Assembly (NCBI RefSeq): GCF_002355475.1
Contig: NZ_AP014862.1
Span: 5,022,001-5,086,000, forward strand
DNA: 64,000 bases
Source: Pseudomonas furukawaii
Lineage (GTDB): Bacteria > Pseudomonadota > Gammaproteobacteria > Pseudomonadales > Pseudomonadaceae
Reading direction: 5' to 3'
Part shown: one piece after another, positions 18,568-27,197 of the stretch
Layout of the letters: every line of letters starts with the position of its first letter
Position numbering within the stretch: position 1 is the first letter of the stretch
Made by a program: the position numbers and the translations under genes
The notes under the pieces: model-generated
What the model saw: the letters and a program-made list of their open reading frames with translations, nothing else
Told to the model about the DNA's origin: nothing
Database searches by the model: none

Positions 18568-18597
18568 CGAAGCCCGGCCATGCGCCGGGCTTCTTCG
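18568..18597 (+). terminator. Rho-independent terminator after fumarase
   Basis: CGAAGCCCGGC and GCCGGGCTTCTTCG form a stem just after the fumarase stop, followed by TTT. The 85 bp beyond contain a second small hairpin (GGCGCG/CGCGCC, 18665-18682) next to the convergent nitrilase stop. Confidence 0.8.
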
Positions 18598-18682
18598 TTT
18601 TCCGGTTTCTGGATCCCGCAGGGGACCGTTAGCCGAAGGGCCAAGCGCCGATTCCCCTGCCCCTGGCGCGCGAAAACGCGCC

Positions 18683-19561
18683 CTACGCGGGCCGGATGCG
18701 CTCGAACTGCTCCGGCCAGTCCCGACGCGTGAACACCTGCCCCTCGTTGCGTACCCGCCGGACCTCATCCAGGTCCAGGTCGCAGATCAGCCACTGGCTC
18801 GAGCCGGGACACAGCGCCGCGCTTTCGGCGATCACGCCATCGCGGGGCATGCCGTAGTCCGGCGGCACGTAGAGGCCCGCTCGGCCGATGTTCTCGTCCA
18901 GCGCCGGCGACCAGGGTGCCAGGCCCACCGTGGGCGACTGCAGCACCGCGACCTGGTTCTCCAGGGCCCGGGCCTGGGCGCCGATGCGGACCCGGTGGTA
19001 GCCCGCCTCGGTATCGGTGCAGCTGGGTGCGAGAATCAGGTCGGCGCCGCCTTCGGCCAAGGTCCGCGCCAGCAGCGGAAACTCGTTGTCGTAGCAGATG
19101 AGGATGCCCAGCCGGCCCAGGCTGGTGTCGAACACCCGCAGCCCCTGCCCCGCCGAGATGTGCCAGTGCTCCCGTTCGAAGCGGGTCATCATCAGCTTGT
19201 CCTGGAAGCCCAGTTCGCCACCCGGCCCGAACAGCCAGGCGCGGTTGCGATAGCGCCCATCGGCATCGCGCACGGGCAGGCTGCCGGGCTGCAGGTAGAC
19301 GCCGAGCTTCGCCGCGATGCCGGTGCAGAGGGCACGCCAGTCCTGCAGCAGCGGCTGGATGCCCTCGATGGAGGCCAGCAGGTCGCCGCGCAACGCCGGC
19401 GCCAGTTGCCCACTCAGCACCAGGCCGGCGTACTCCGGCAGCACCAGCAACTGCGCCCCCCGCTCCGCAGCTTCGGCGCAGAGCGCCTCCAGGTGCCGGG
19501 CATAGGCCTCCCAGCTTTCGTGGAGTTCGATGGCGTACTGGCAGGCGGCGATCCTGATCAC
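18683..19561 (-). CDS. Carbon-nitrogen hydrolase (nitrilase superfamily)
   Basis: The 292-residue protein shows the three catalytic positions of the superfamily: Glu in LVLPEYAG, Lys in FQDKLMMTRFE, and the nucleophile Cys in GILICYDNEFP. Members hydrolyse amides, nitriles or carbamoyl compounds, and the substrate cannot be told from sequence alone. Its ATG overlaps the stop of the acetyltransferase gene by 4 nt (ATGA). The two are an operon and are often found as a pair, so they may act on the same metabolite. Confidence 0.9.
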   Translation of the reverse strand: MIRIAACQYAIELHESWEAYARHLEALCAEAAERGAQLLVLPEYAGLVLSGQLAPALRGDLLASIEGIQPLLQDWRALCTGIAAKLGVYLQPGSLPVRDADGRYRNRAWLFGPGGELGFQDKLMMTRFEREHWHISAGQGLRVFDTSLGRLGILICYDNEFPLLARTLAEGGADLILAPSCTDTEAGYHRVRIGAQARALENQVAVLQSPTVGLAPWSPALDENIGRAGLYVPPDYGMPRDGVIAESAALCPGSSQWLICDLDLDEVRRVRNEGQVFTRRDWPEQFERIRPA

Positions 19562-20148
19562 GGCGAGAGCTCCTTGAGCCAGAAGGACATGGGCTTGGCC
19601 GACTCGGCGTCTTCGTCCAGGTCGCGCCAGTGGTATTCGGTGCGCAGCTGCGGATAGTGCCGGTAGCCACGGTGGGCCCAGAATTCGTTCAGCGGCCGGT
19701 AGCCCGGCGGACGGCGCGGATGATCGGCGGGACGCTCCACCGCGCAGAAGGCGCAGTGGTCGAATCGACCCAGGCGCCGCGCATGGGCCTCGCGCTCGGC
19801 GAAGAAGCGCACCCCGAGGCCGCCGCCCCGGTACTCAGGCAGCAACACCGATTCGCCGAAATAGAAGATGCGCGCCGGATCCCAGCCCCCGTCGAGGAAG
19901 GGGCGCTGGAACGCCTCGGTCTCGTCGGCCATGGGCAGTCCGGTGGAAACACCCACCACGCGCTCGCCGTCCAGCGCCAGCACGAACAGGCTGTCCGGCG
20001 ACTCCGCGTAGGTGGCGAGGTAACGCGCCTCGTACTCCGGGGTGCCGTCATAGAGGTAGGGGAACTCGCGGAAGACGGTCAGGCGAAGGTGCGCGAGGTC
20101 AGGAATATGGGGCGCGATGGCGGCGCCCTGGAGTAGACGGATCTGCAT
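19558..20148 (-). CDS. GNAT family N-acetyltransferase
   Basis: A 196-residue GNAT-fold protein with the acetyl-CoA-binding stretch ESVLLPEYRGGGLGVRFFAE (residues about 105-125). The start at 20148 (MQIRLLQGA) begins the conserved domain; an open frame upstream is poorly supported. It overlaps the nitrilase-family gene by 4 nt and is divergent from the SnoaL-like gene. The substrate is unknown. Confidence 0.85.
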   Translation of the reverse strand: MQIRLLQGAAIAPHIPDLAHLRLTVFREFPYLYDGTPEYEARYLATYAESPDSLFVLALDGERVVGVSTGLPMADETEAFQRPFLDGGWDPARIFYFGESVLLPEYRGGGLGVRFFAEREAHARRLGRFDHCAFCAVERPADHPRRPPGYRPLNEFWAHRGYRHYPQLRTEYHWRDLDEDAESAKPMSFWLKELSP

Positions 20149-20261
20149 GGGAGCGGTCGTTCTGGCGATGTTGATGACGCCCCTGGCTAAGCCGGGCCCG
20201 AGCGGAGACCCTATCATGCCCGCCACGTGCCGACTGACTCCATTGCGACAGGAACCCAGCC

Positions 20262-20660
20262 ATGACCGCTACCGAACTGGTGCAAGCCTATTACGACGCC
20301 TTCAACGCCGGCGACATGCCCGCCTTCCTCGCCCTGCTGAGCGAGGACGTGGTGCATGACATCAACCAGGGGGAGCGCCAGCAGGGCAAGGCCGTCTTCG
20401 CCGCCTTCATGGACAAGATGAACCGCTGCTACAAGGAGCGGCTGTCCGACATCGTGATCATGGCCAGCGCCGACGGCAGCCGCGTCGCCGCCGAATTCGT
20501 GGTCCACGGCCAGTACCTGGCCGACGACGAGGGCCTGCCGCCGGCCAAGGGCCAGACCTACGTGCTGCCGGCCGGCGCCTTCTTCCATCTCCATGCCGGC
20601 AAGATCGCCCGGGTGACCAACTACTACAACCTCAACGACTGGATCGAACAGGTCTGCTGA
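20262..20660 (+). CDS. SnoaL-like / ketosteroid isomerase-related protein
   Basis: A 132-residue NTF2-fold protein (YYDAFNAGDMPAFLALLSEDVVHDINQG, ending in ITN-like VTNYYNLNDWIEQV). The cone-shaped fold can house an isomerase or aldol-condensation site, but the catalytic residues of true ketosteroid isomerases are not certain here. It stands alone, divergent from the acetyltransferase gene and convergent with the ribbon-helix-helix gene. The function is unknown. Confidence 0.8.
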   Translation: MTATELVQAYYDAFNAGDMPAFLALLSEDVVHDINQGERQQGKAVFAAFMDKMNRCYKERLSDIVIMASADGSRVAAEFVVHGQYLADDEGLPPAKGQTYVLPAGAFFHLHAGKIARVTNYYNLNDWIEQVC

Positions 20661-20700
20661 TCGGCGCCTGAGCCCTGTCCGGCGCTCGCTCGCGGGGACG

Positions 20701-21018
20701 TCAGGAAACGCCGCGCCCCTCCTGCGCCCGCGCCTTCGGCAGTTCCACCACCGTGGCGCGGCGCTGGGCCAGGTAACGGGTGCAGCTGACCCGCAGGAAG
20801 GAGGCGAAGTTGACCACCTCGCCGCGGTACTCCATCACCTCGTCGTAGAGCTTGGTGATGAGCTGGTTGGTGGTCATGCCGTCCACCTCGGCGATCTCCC
20901 GGAGGATGTCCCAGAACTGGTTCTCCAGGCGCAGCGTCGTCACCACCCCGCGAATGCGCAGGGAGCGCGAGCGGGACTCATAGAGGATGGGGTCGGCCTT
21001 GACGTAGAGCTCGCACAT
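20701..21018 (-). CDS. Ribbon-helix-helix domain protein
   Basis: The protein (105 aa) has a short RHH DNA-binding-like region: RIRGVVTTLRLENQFWDILREIAE followed by DGMTTNQLITKLYDEV (residues 22-68). This fits the RHH_4 group found in many proteobacteria. It could be a small transcription factor, but no operator is evident. Upstream (21019-21149) there are two hairpins, 21076-21093 and 21116-21136, between it and the DJ-1 gene. Confidence 0.8.
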   Translation of the reverse strand: MCELYVKADPILYESRSRSLRIRGVVTTLRLENQFWDILREIAEVDGMTTNQLITKLYDEVMEYRGEVVNFASFLRVSCTRYLAQRRATVVELPKARAQEGRGVS

Positions 21019-21149
21019 GGCGTGCCTCCTTGTATGTGTTCCCGCGCATCACCAGCCGGGGCGATACCCCGCCCTCCGTGGACGCATCCACGGAACGGGG
21101 CGAATTCATTCGCGAGAGGCCGGCGCAACCGGCCTCCAGCGCCGAAGTC

Positions 21150-21731
21150 TCAAGGCTCGATCCTGGTCCCCAGCAGCTTGAGGAACGCCGCCAGCCAGGC
21201 GGGATGGGCGGGCCAGGCCGGGGCCGTTACCAGGTTCCCCTCGACATGGGCCTGGTCGACCGGAATATCCACGTACTCGCCGCCGGCGAGCTTCACCTCC
21301 GGACCGCAGGCCGGGTAGGCGCTGCAGGCCCGTCCCTTGAGCACACCGGCGGCGGCCAGCAGCTGGGCGCCGTGGCAGACGGCGGCGATGGGCTTGCCCG
21401 CCTGGTCGAAGGCCCTCACCAGCTCCAGCACCCGGGCATTCAATCGCAGGTACTCGGGGGCGCGGCCGCCGGGAATCAGCAGGGCGTCGTAGTCCTCGGC
21501 CTTCACCTGGGCGAAGTCGAAGTTCAGGGCGAAGTTGTGGCCCGGCTTCTCGCTGTAGGTCTGGTCGCCCTCGAAATCGTGGATGGCGGTGCGCACGGTC
21601 TGCCCGGCGACCTTGTCCGGGCAAACCGCATGTACGGCATGCCCCACCATCGAGAGCGCCTGGAACGGCACCATGGTTTCGTAATCCTCGGCGTAGTCGC
21701 CCACCAGCATCAGGATCTTCTTCGCGGCCAT
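21150..21731 (-). CDS. DJ-1/PfpI family protein
   Basis: The protein (193 aa) has the DJ-1/PfpI fold signatures: [20 protein letters not shown] at the N-terminus, [14 protein letters not shown] and the nucleophile elbow [19 protein letters not shown] with Cys near residue 119. Such proteins act as glyoxalases, deglycases, chaperones or amidotransferase-like enzymes. It is probably a single-gene unit. The start has GGAGGA just upstream. Confidence 0.9.
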   Translation of the reverse strand: MAAKKILMLVGDYAEDYETMVPFQALSMVGHAVHAVCPDKVAGQTVRTAIHDFEGDQTYSEKPGHNFALNFDFAQVKAEDYDALLIPGGRAPEYLRLNARVLELVRAFDQAGKPIAAVCHGAQLLAAAGVLKGRACSAYPACGPEVKLAGGEYVDIPVDQAHVEGNLVTAPAWPAHPAWLAAFLKLLGTRIEP

Positions 21732-21904
21732 CGTCTGTCCTCCTCCTGGATTGGAAGCCCAAGGCTTCAGGGTCGGTCCATTATCCCCGGCCCTGCCGAG
21801 GCCGGGTAATAGCGGCTTACTACAGTATCGACGGCCCGTGCAGCCACGCCCTCGGGTCGTTCACCGGCAAGACCGGCCGGGCGATCATCCGTCGAGCCTG
21901 CGGG

Positions 21905-23059
21905 CTAGCGACGACGGTCCAGCAGGTTCACCACCAGGCGGTCCAGCCAGCCCCAGAGGCGCTGGCGAATCCGCTTGGTCAGGGGGCGGGTGAGCCAGTC
22001 GTCCATGGTGATCTCACGGCTTTCGGAGAAATCCTGGCGCATGCACTCGGCCACTGCCAGGGTGAAGTCCGGATCCAGGGCCTCCAGGTTCGCCTCCAGG
22101 TTGAAGCGCAGGTTCCAGTGATCGAAGTTGCAGGAGCCGATGCTGACCCAATCGTCCGCCAGCACCATCTTCAGGTGCAGGAAGCGCTCCTGGTACTCGA
22201 AGATGCGCACACCGGAGCGCAGCAGCCGTGGGTAGTAGCGCTGGCCGGCGTAACGTACCGGCGGATGGTCGGTGTGCCGGCTGGTAAGCAGCAGCCTGAC
22301 CTCCACCCCCCGCCGGGCGGCCTTGATCAGGGCCCGGCGGACCTTCCAGCTGGGCAGGAAATAGGGCGTGGCCAGCCAGACCCGCTGGCGGGCGGTGCGA
22401 ATGCTGCGCGCCAGCGACTGGACGATATCCCGATGCTGGCTGGCGTCGGCGTAGGCGATGCGCCCCAGCCCCTCCCCCACCGCCGGATAGGGCGGCAGGT
22501 GAGCCAGCCCCGGCCCTTCCCCCGGCTTCCAGGGTCGCCGACCGAGGTTGGCCAGCCACTGGAAATCGAAGATCGATTGCCAGTGGGCTACCAGCGGGCC
22601 TTCGATGGCCACCATCACCTCGTGCCAGCGGCTGGCATCCAGCCTGGGGTCCCAGAACTCGTCGGTGGAGCCGGTGCCGCCGACGAAGGCCTGGCGATCG
22701 TCCACCACCAGGATCTTGCGATGGTCGCGGTAGAGGTTGCTGAAACCCTTGCGCCAGCGAAGGGGGTTGTAGAACTGCAGCTGCACGCCTGACTCGACGA
22801 GTCGCGCCCGGGCCGTCGAGCCCAGCTTCAGGCTGCCGAAGTCGTCGAACAGGCAGCGCACCCGCACGCCGCGCACGGCGGCGACGCAGAGCGCGTCCAC
22901 CAGGGCCTTGGTGCAGAGGCCGTCCTCCACCAGGTAGAGCTCCAGCGCGACCTGCCGCTCGGCCCGCGCGATGGCCGTGAGCATGAGCGGAAAGAACTGC
23001 GGTCCGTCGATCAGCAGTTCGAAGCGATTGCCGGACCTCCAGGGGAAGATCTGCCCCAT
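21905..23059 (-). CDS. Phospholipase D family protein, cardiolipin synthase ClsB-like
   Basis: The 384-residue protein carries two HKD motifs: HRKILVVDDRQAFVGG near residue 110 and HLKMVLADDWVSIGSCNFD near residue 298. These form the phosphatidyl-transfer site of cardiolipin synthases. No N-terminal membrane helix is obvious, which fits the ClsB rather than the ClsA type. It overlaps the yceI stop by 1 nt (TGATG), so both are translated from one message. It is probably membrane associated. Confidence 0.88.
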   Translation of the reverse strand: MGQIFPWRSGNRFELLIDGPQFFPLMLTAIARAERQVALELYLVEDGLCTKALVDALCVAAVRGVRVRCLFDDFGSLKLGSTARARLVESGVQLQFYNPLRWRKGFSNLYRDHRKILVVDDRQAFVGGTGSTDEFWDPRLDASRWHEVMVAIEGPLVAHWQSIFDFQWLANLGRRPWKPGEGPGLAHLPPYPAVGEGLGRIAYADASQHRDIVQSLARSIRTARQRVWLATPYFLPSWKVRRALIKAARRGVEVRLLLTSRHTDHPPVRYAGQRYYPRLLRSGVRIFEYQERFLHLKMVLADDWVSIGSCNFDHWNLRFNLEANLEALDPDFTLAVAECMRQDFSESREITMDDWLTRPLTKRIRQRLWGWLDRLVVNLLDRRR

Positions 23060-23640
23060 CAGCGCTCCGTGAAGATCAGCACGGCCCCCACCGGGACCGA
23101 GAGGCTGATGCTGGGCAGGCCGGCGAGCTTGCGCAGGCCATCCAGGGCCGGGGCCAGGCCGAAGTCGTCCACCTGCAGCACCAGGGGCGCCAGCGTCACC
23201 ACCTGAAAGCGGTGGTCGTCCAGGCGCGTGGCCAGCAGCTCGGCACGGTAGGGCTTCTCCTGATCGCGGATCTTCACCGTCAGGGGCAGCACCAGCTCCT
23301 GCTGGGCGCCCGGCGCCAGGGTAGCGATGGGCCCCAGGTCCAGCCTGGCGGTGACGTCCGCCTCGGGGAACCTGGCGATGTCGAAGAACTGCTCGCGCAG
23401 GCGCTGGTCACGCAGGGGGATGCCGGTGCTCACCGACTCCAGCTCCACCCGCAGGCGGACCTGGCCGTCATCGCCGATCTTCCCGTGAAGGGTGAGGAAA
23501 CGGTGCACCTCCGAGACGCTGCCGGCCTTGGTGGAGATGAAGGAAATGCGGGAGGACTCGTTGTCCAGGTACCAGCTGGCATGAACCGGCAGCGCCAGGG
23601 CGCCGAGCAGGGCCAGGAGGGAACGGATGGATCTGTGCAT
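23059..23640 (-). CDS. YceI family periplasmic protein
   Basis: The protein (193 aa) has a signal peptide (MHRSIRSLLALLGALALPVHAS) and a YceI lipocalin-like domain (ESSRISFISTKAGSVSEVHRF ... IATLAPGAQQELVLPLTVKI), a fold that holds polyprenoid chains. A role in isoprenoid quinone or lipid carriage is possible from the family. AAGGAAG precedes the start. It is the first gene of a two-gene operon with the ClsB-like gene, consistent with an envelope function. Confidence 0.9.
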   Translation of the reverse strand: MHRSIRSLLALLGALALPVHASWYLDNESSRISFISTKAGSVSEVHRFLTLHGKIGDDGQVRLRVELESVSTGIPLRDQRLREQFFDIARFPEADVTARLDLGPIATLAPGAQQELVLPLTVKIRDQEKPYRAELLATRLDDHRFQVVTLAPLVLQVDDFGLAPALDGLRKLAGLPSISLSVPVGAVLIFTER

Positions 23641-23840
23641 GCGGGCTTCCTTTTGGCATGTCGCTGACGGCGAAGAGACACAGACCGGACGCCATGGGTC
23701 ACAGGAAGGGCCGGCCGGGTTCCGCCATCGTCCGGCGTGGGCCGGTCAATGGGAGCAAAGCTACCAGAGGAAACCGCTGTTTGGGGTCCACAGCCCACCG
23801 GCAGGGGCGAAATCCTTCTTCCCTGCCGGTTCGCTGCGAC

Positions 23841-24890
23841 TCACAGGCGCGGATAGTCGATGTAGCCCACCGGTCCCTGGGCGTAGAACAGCTCGGGACG
23901 CGGCTCGTTCAGCGGTGCGTCGAGACGCAGGCGCTCCGGCAGGTCCGGGTTGGCGATAAAGGGGATGCCGAAGGCCACGGCGTCGGCCTTGCCTTCCGCC
24001 AGCCAGGCGTTGGCCTGTTCCCTGGTGAAGCGCTCGTTGGCGATGAAGACGCCACCGAAGGCTTCCTTGAGCTGCGGGGTCAGGCTGTCATCGGCCACCC
24101 TCTCACGGGCGCAGATGAAGGCCACGCCACGCTTGCCCAGTTCCCGGGCGACGTAGCCGAAGGTCTCGGCCCGGTTGGAATCGCCCATGTCATGGGAGTC
24201 GGCGCGGGGCGCCAGGTGAACGCCGACCCGGCCGGCGCCCCAGACGGAAATCACCGCATCGGTGACTTCCAGCAGCAGGCGCGCGCGGTTCTCCAGGGAG
24301 CCGCCATAGCGGTCGGTGCGCTGGTTGGTGCTGTCCTGGAGGAACTGGTCCAGCAGGTAGCCATTGGCGGCGTGGATTTCCACCCCGTCGAAACCGGCGG
24401 CCTGGGCGTTTTCGGCGCCGATGCGGTAGGCCTCGACGATATCGGCGAGCTCCTCGGTCTCCAGGGCGCGGGGCACCGGGTAGTCACGCATCGGCCGCAG
24501 CAGGCTCACATGGCCCCTGGCGGCGATGGCACTGGGCGCCACCGGGGCTTCGCCGTCCAGGTAGCTGGGGTCGGAGATGCGGCCTACATGCCAGAGCTGC
24601 AGGACGATCTTGCCGCCATTGGCATGCACGGCCTTGGTGATATTGCTCCAGCCCTTGACCTGCTCGTCGGACCAGATGCCGGGGGTGTCCGGGTAACCGA
24701 CGCCCATGGGCGTGACGGCGGTGGCTTCGCTGATGATGAGCCCGGCGGACGCGCGCTGGGTGTAGTACTCGGCCATCAGCGCGTTGGGCACGCGGCCCTC
24801 GTCGGCACGGCAGCGGGTCAGGGGCGCCATGATGATGCGGTTGGCGAGTTCCAGGTCACCGATCTTGATGGGGTCGAAGAGCGTGGGCAT
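23841..24890 (-). CDS. xenB: Old Yellow Enzyme family NADH:flavin oxidoreductase (XenB-like)
   Basis: An FMN-dependent OYE (349 aa) that reduces activated alkenes, nitro compounds and quinones with NAD(P)H. Typical features are the start TLFDPIKIGDLELANRI, PLTRCRA, the catalytic-loop region EIHAANGYLLDQFLQDS with TNQRTDRYGGS, and NRAETFGY. The ATG at 24890 is the family start; the longer open frame upstream runs into the MFS gene. It lies 16 nt after the MFS gene in the ArsR-MFS-OYE operon, an order also known in P. aeruginosa, suggesting a quinone or electrophile detoxification unit. Confidence 0.9.
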   Translation of the reverse strand: MPTLFDPIKIGDLELANRIIMAPLTRCRADEGRVPNALMAEYYTQRASAGLIISEATAVTPMGVGYPDTPGIWSDEQVKGWSNITKAVHANGGKIVLQLWHVGRISDPSYLDGEAPVAPSAIAARGHVSLLRPMRDYPVPRALETEELADIVEAYRIGAENAQAAGFDGVEIHAANGYLLDQFLQDSTNQRTDRYGGSLENRARLLLEVTDAVISVWGAGRVGVHLAPRADSHDMGDSNRAETFGYVARELGKRGVAFICARERVADDSLTPQLKEAFGGVFIANERFTREQANAWLAEGKADAVAFGIPFIANPDLPERLRLDAPLNEPRPELFYAQGPVGYIDYPRL

Positions 24891-24906
24891 AGCGTGTACC
24901 TCGTGG

Positions 24907-26070
24907 TCAGTCGAGAGCCGCGTGCAGCTCGGGATTACGGTTGCTGAAGGTGAGCAGGGTGGCCACCAGGGCGAGGATCGCCAGCACGGCGGCCGCCAGG
25001 GGGACTGCGGTGAGGCCGAGCCCCTGGCCGATGACCAGGCCTCCGACCCAGGCGCCGAGGGCATTGCCCACGTTGAAGGCGCCGATGTTCAGGGTGGAGA
25101 CCAGGTTGGGCGCGGCGCTGCCGAAGTTCACCACGTTGACCTGCAGGGCCGGGACCGCGGCGAAGGCGGCGGTGGCCCAGAGGAACAGGGTGATCTCGGT
25201 GGGAACCAGCGCCGAGCTGGTCCAGGTCAGGGCGCTGGAGGCGACGGCCAGGGCGACGAACACGCCCATCAGGGTCTGCGCCAGCTTCCAGTCCGCCAGT
25301 CGGCCCCCGAGGATGTTGCCCAGGGTCAGGCCCAGGCCGATCAGCAGCAGGCTCCAGGTCACGCCACGGGGCGAGACTCCGGTCACCTCGCCCAGCAGCG
25401 GGGCCACATAGGTGAAGATGCAGAACACCGCGGCGGAGAACAGCACCGTGGTGGACAGCGCCAGCCAGAGCCCGGTCCCCCGCAGGGCGGCGAACTCGGC
25501 GCGCATGTCGGCGGCTTCCTCGTCCTGCTGACGCGGCAGCACGCGCCAGAGGCCGATGAGCGCGAGGACGCCGATCAGGGTCACCGCCCAGAAAGTGGAA
25601 CGCCAGCCGGCGGCCTGGCCGAGCGCGGTGCCCAGGGGGACGCCGAGCACGTTCGCCAGCGTCAGGCCGGTGAACATCAGGGCCACGGCGGACGCCTTGC
25701 GATTGGCCGGTACCAGGCTCGCGGCCACCACCGAGCCGATGCCGAAGAAGGCGCCATGGCAGAGGGCGGTGACCACCCGCGCCAGCATCAGCAGGCCGTA
25801 GTTGGCGGCAATGGCGCAGAGCAGGTTGCCCAGGATGAACACCCCCATCAGCACCAGCAGCGCGCCCTTGCGGGGCAGCTTCGCGGTCGCCATGGCCATG
25901 AAGGGGGCGCCGACGGCGACGCCCAGGGCGTAGCCGGTCACCAGCCAGCCGGCACCGGGAATGGAAACGCCCAGATCAGCCGCCACCTCGGGCAACAGGC
26001 CCATGATGACGAACTCCGTGGTGCCGATGGCAAACGCGGACAAGGCGAGGACGAGAAGCGCAGTAGGCAT
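24907..26070 (-). CDS. MFS efflux transporter (DHA1 family)
   Basis: The 387-residue protein has about 12 hydrophobic segments and the N-terminal motif IGTTEFVIMGLLPEVAADLGV of the DHA1 AraJ/YdhP-type drug-efflux group. It sits between an ArsR-type regulator (44 nt upstream) and the OYE gene (16 nt downstream). Export of the small molecule sensed by the regulator, or of the OYE substrate, is the likely role. The substrate is not predictable. Confidence 0.9.
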   Translation of the reverse strand: MPTALLVLALSAFAIGTTEFVIMGLLPEVAADLGVSIPGAGWLVTGYALGVAVGAPFMAMATAKLPRKGALLVLMGVFILGNLLCAIAANYGLLMLARVVTALCHGAFFGIGSVVAASLVPANRKASAVALMFTGLTLANVLGVPLGTALGQAAGWRSTFWAVTLIGVLALIGLWRVLPRQQDEEAADMRAEFAALRGTGLWLALSTTVLFSAAVFCIFTYVAPLLGEVTGVSPRGVTWSLLLIGLGLTLGNILGGRLADWKLAQTLMGVFVALAVASSALTWTSSALVPTEITLFLWATAAFAAVPALQVNVVNFGSAAPNLVSTLNIGAFNVGNALGAWVGGLVIGQGLGLTAVPLAAAVLAILALVATLLTFSNRNPELHAALD

Positions 26071-26114
26071 TGGCCTGCTCCTTGGGAAGTACGGGGTTAT
26101 GGCAGGTGCTGCAG

Positions 26115-26423
26115 TTACAGCGAATCGCTCATCTGGCGAAGGAATTCAGCGATGACGGCTTCATTGCGTTTGAAGAAGTTCCACTGGCCCACCTTGCGGC
26201 TGGTGACCAGCCCGGCACGTTGCAGGGTCGCCAGGTGCGCCGACACGGTGGACTGGGACAGCCCGCAGCGCTGGTCGAACTTGCCGGCACAGACGCCGAT
26301 CTCGAAGGGATGGTCCTGCTCGACGAAGTGCTTCTCCGGCTCCTTCAGCCACTGCAGCATCTCGCGCCTGACCGGATGGGCCAGCGCCTTGATGATCTCG
26401 TCCAGGTCGATGTCGTCGCTCAT
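26115..26423 (-). CDS. ArsR family transcriptional regulator
   Basis: A 102-residue winged-helix protein (ALAHPVRREMLQWL, recognition helix CGLSQSTVSAHLATLQRAGLV). The pairs of cysteines that bind arsenite in ArsR are not conserved in the usual place; there are only C57-like (GVCAGKF) and C66-like (QRCGLSQ) cysteines. Sensing may be thiol or quinone based. It precedes the MFS and OYE genes and probably represses them and itself through the 26457-26478 palindrome. Confidence 0.9.
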   Translation of the reverse strand: MSDDIDLDEIIKALAHPVRREMLQWLKEPEKHFVEQDHPFEIGVCAGKFDQRCGLSQSTVSAHLATLQRAGLVTSRKVGQWNFFKRNEAVIAEFLRQMSDSL

Positions 26424-26456
26424 GGTCGTCTTCGCATATCGGGATGGAGCGAACCT

Positions 26457-26478
26457 TATATCGATGCCTGACGATATA
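26457..26478. promoter_or_regulatory. Palindromic operator candidate for the ArsR regulator
   Basis: A perfect 7-bp inverted repeat, TATATCG-N8-CGATATA, lies 34 bp before the arsR start in the divergent region with the ACP phosphodiesterase gene. The size and spacing suit a dimeric winged-helix repressor. Confidence 0.6.
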
Positions 26479-26546
26479 CAGATCGTTTGTGCCGATAGTC
26501 GTCATCACCCGACATGATGGAAGCGGCGCTGGGTTACTCTCAGTCC

Positions 26547-27128
26547 ATGAACTACCTCGCCCACCTCCACCTCGGCGGCTCGCAGCCGGCACAGTTGCTC
26601 GGCAGCCTCTATGGCGACTTCGTCAAGGGGCCGCTGGACGGGCGCTGGCCGGCGGATATCGAGTCGGCCATCCGCCTGCACCGGCGGATCGACGCCTTCA
26701 CCGACGGCCACCCCCTGATCCTCCAGGCCAAGCAGCGCTTTCCCGTCGAACGGCGGCGGGTCGCCGGCATCCTGCTGGATGTCTTCTTCGACCATTGCCT
26801 GGCCCGGGACTGGGAACACTACGCTCCGCTGCCCCTGGAAGCCTTCACGCGCCGGGTCTACCAGGTGCTGGACGCCGAGCCGAGGTTGCCCGACCGGCTG
26901 GCCCTGATCGCCCCGCGCATGGCGGCCCAGGACTGGCTGGGCAGCTACCGCGAGTTCGAGACCCTGGAACGGGTGATACAAGGCATGGCCAGCCGCCTGT
27001 CCCGCCCCGGTGTCCTCGCCGGCGCCATGGCCGAACTGGACGCCCTCTACCCTGACCTGCACCGGGACTTCCAGGCCTTCTACCCCGAACTCCAGCACTT
27101 CGCCGAACGGCAGCAGGGCCTCGTTTGA
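26547..27128 (+). CDS. acpH: Acyl carrier protein phosphodiesterase (AcpH-like)
   Basis: The protein (193 aa) starts MNYLAHLHL and matches the ACP phosphodiesterase family (LLGSLYGDFVKG, IRLHRRIDAFTDGHP, LDVFFDHCLARDW), an HD-like metal-dependent fold. It removes 4'-phosphopantetheine from ACP, remodelling the holo/apo-ACP pool. The ATG at 26547 starts the conserved sequence; an upstream start at 26514 is less likely. It is followed by the universal stress gene. Confidence 0.88.
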   Translation: MNYLAHLHLGGSQPAQLLGSLYGDFVKGPLDGRWPADIESAIRLHRRIDAFTDGHPLILQAKQRFPVERRRVAGILLDVFFDHCLARDWEHYAPLPLEAFTRRVYQVLDAEPRLPDRLALIAPRMAAQDWLGSYREFETLERVIQGMASRLSRPGVLAGAMAELDALYPDLHRDFQAFYPELQHFAERQQGLV

Positions 27129-27197
27129 CCTGCATCAAAGGCAGGATTGCCGGGCTACAGTGAAATAGCGTCTGACATCCTGTTCCGGAGACTCCCG

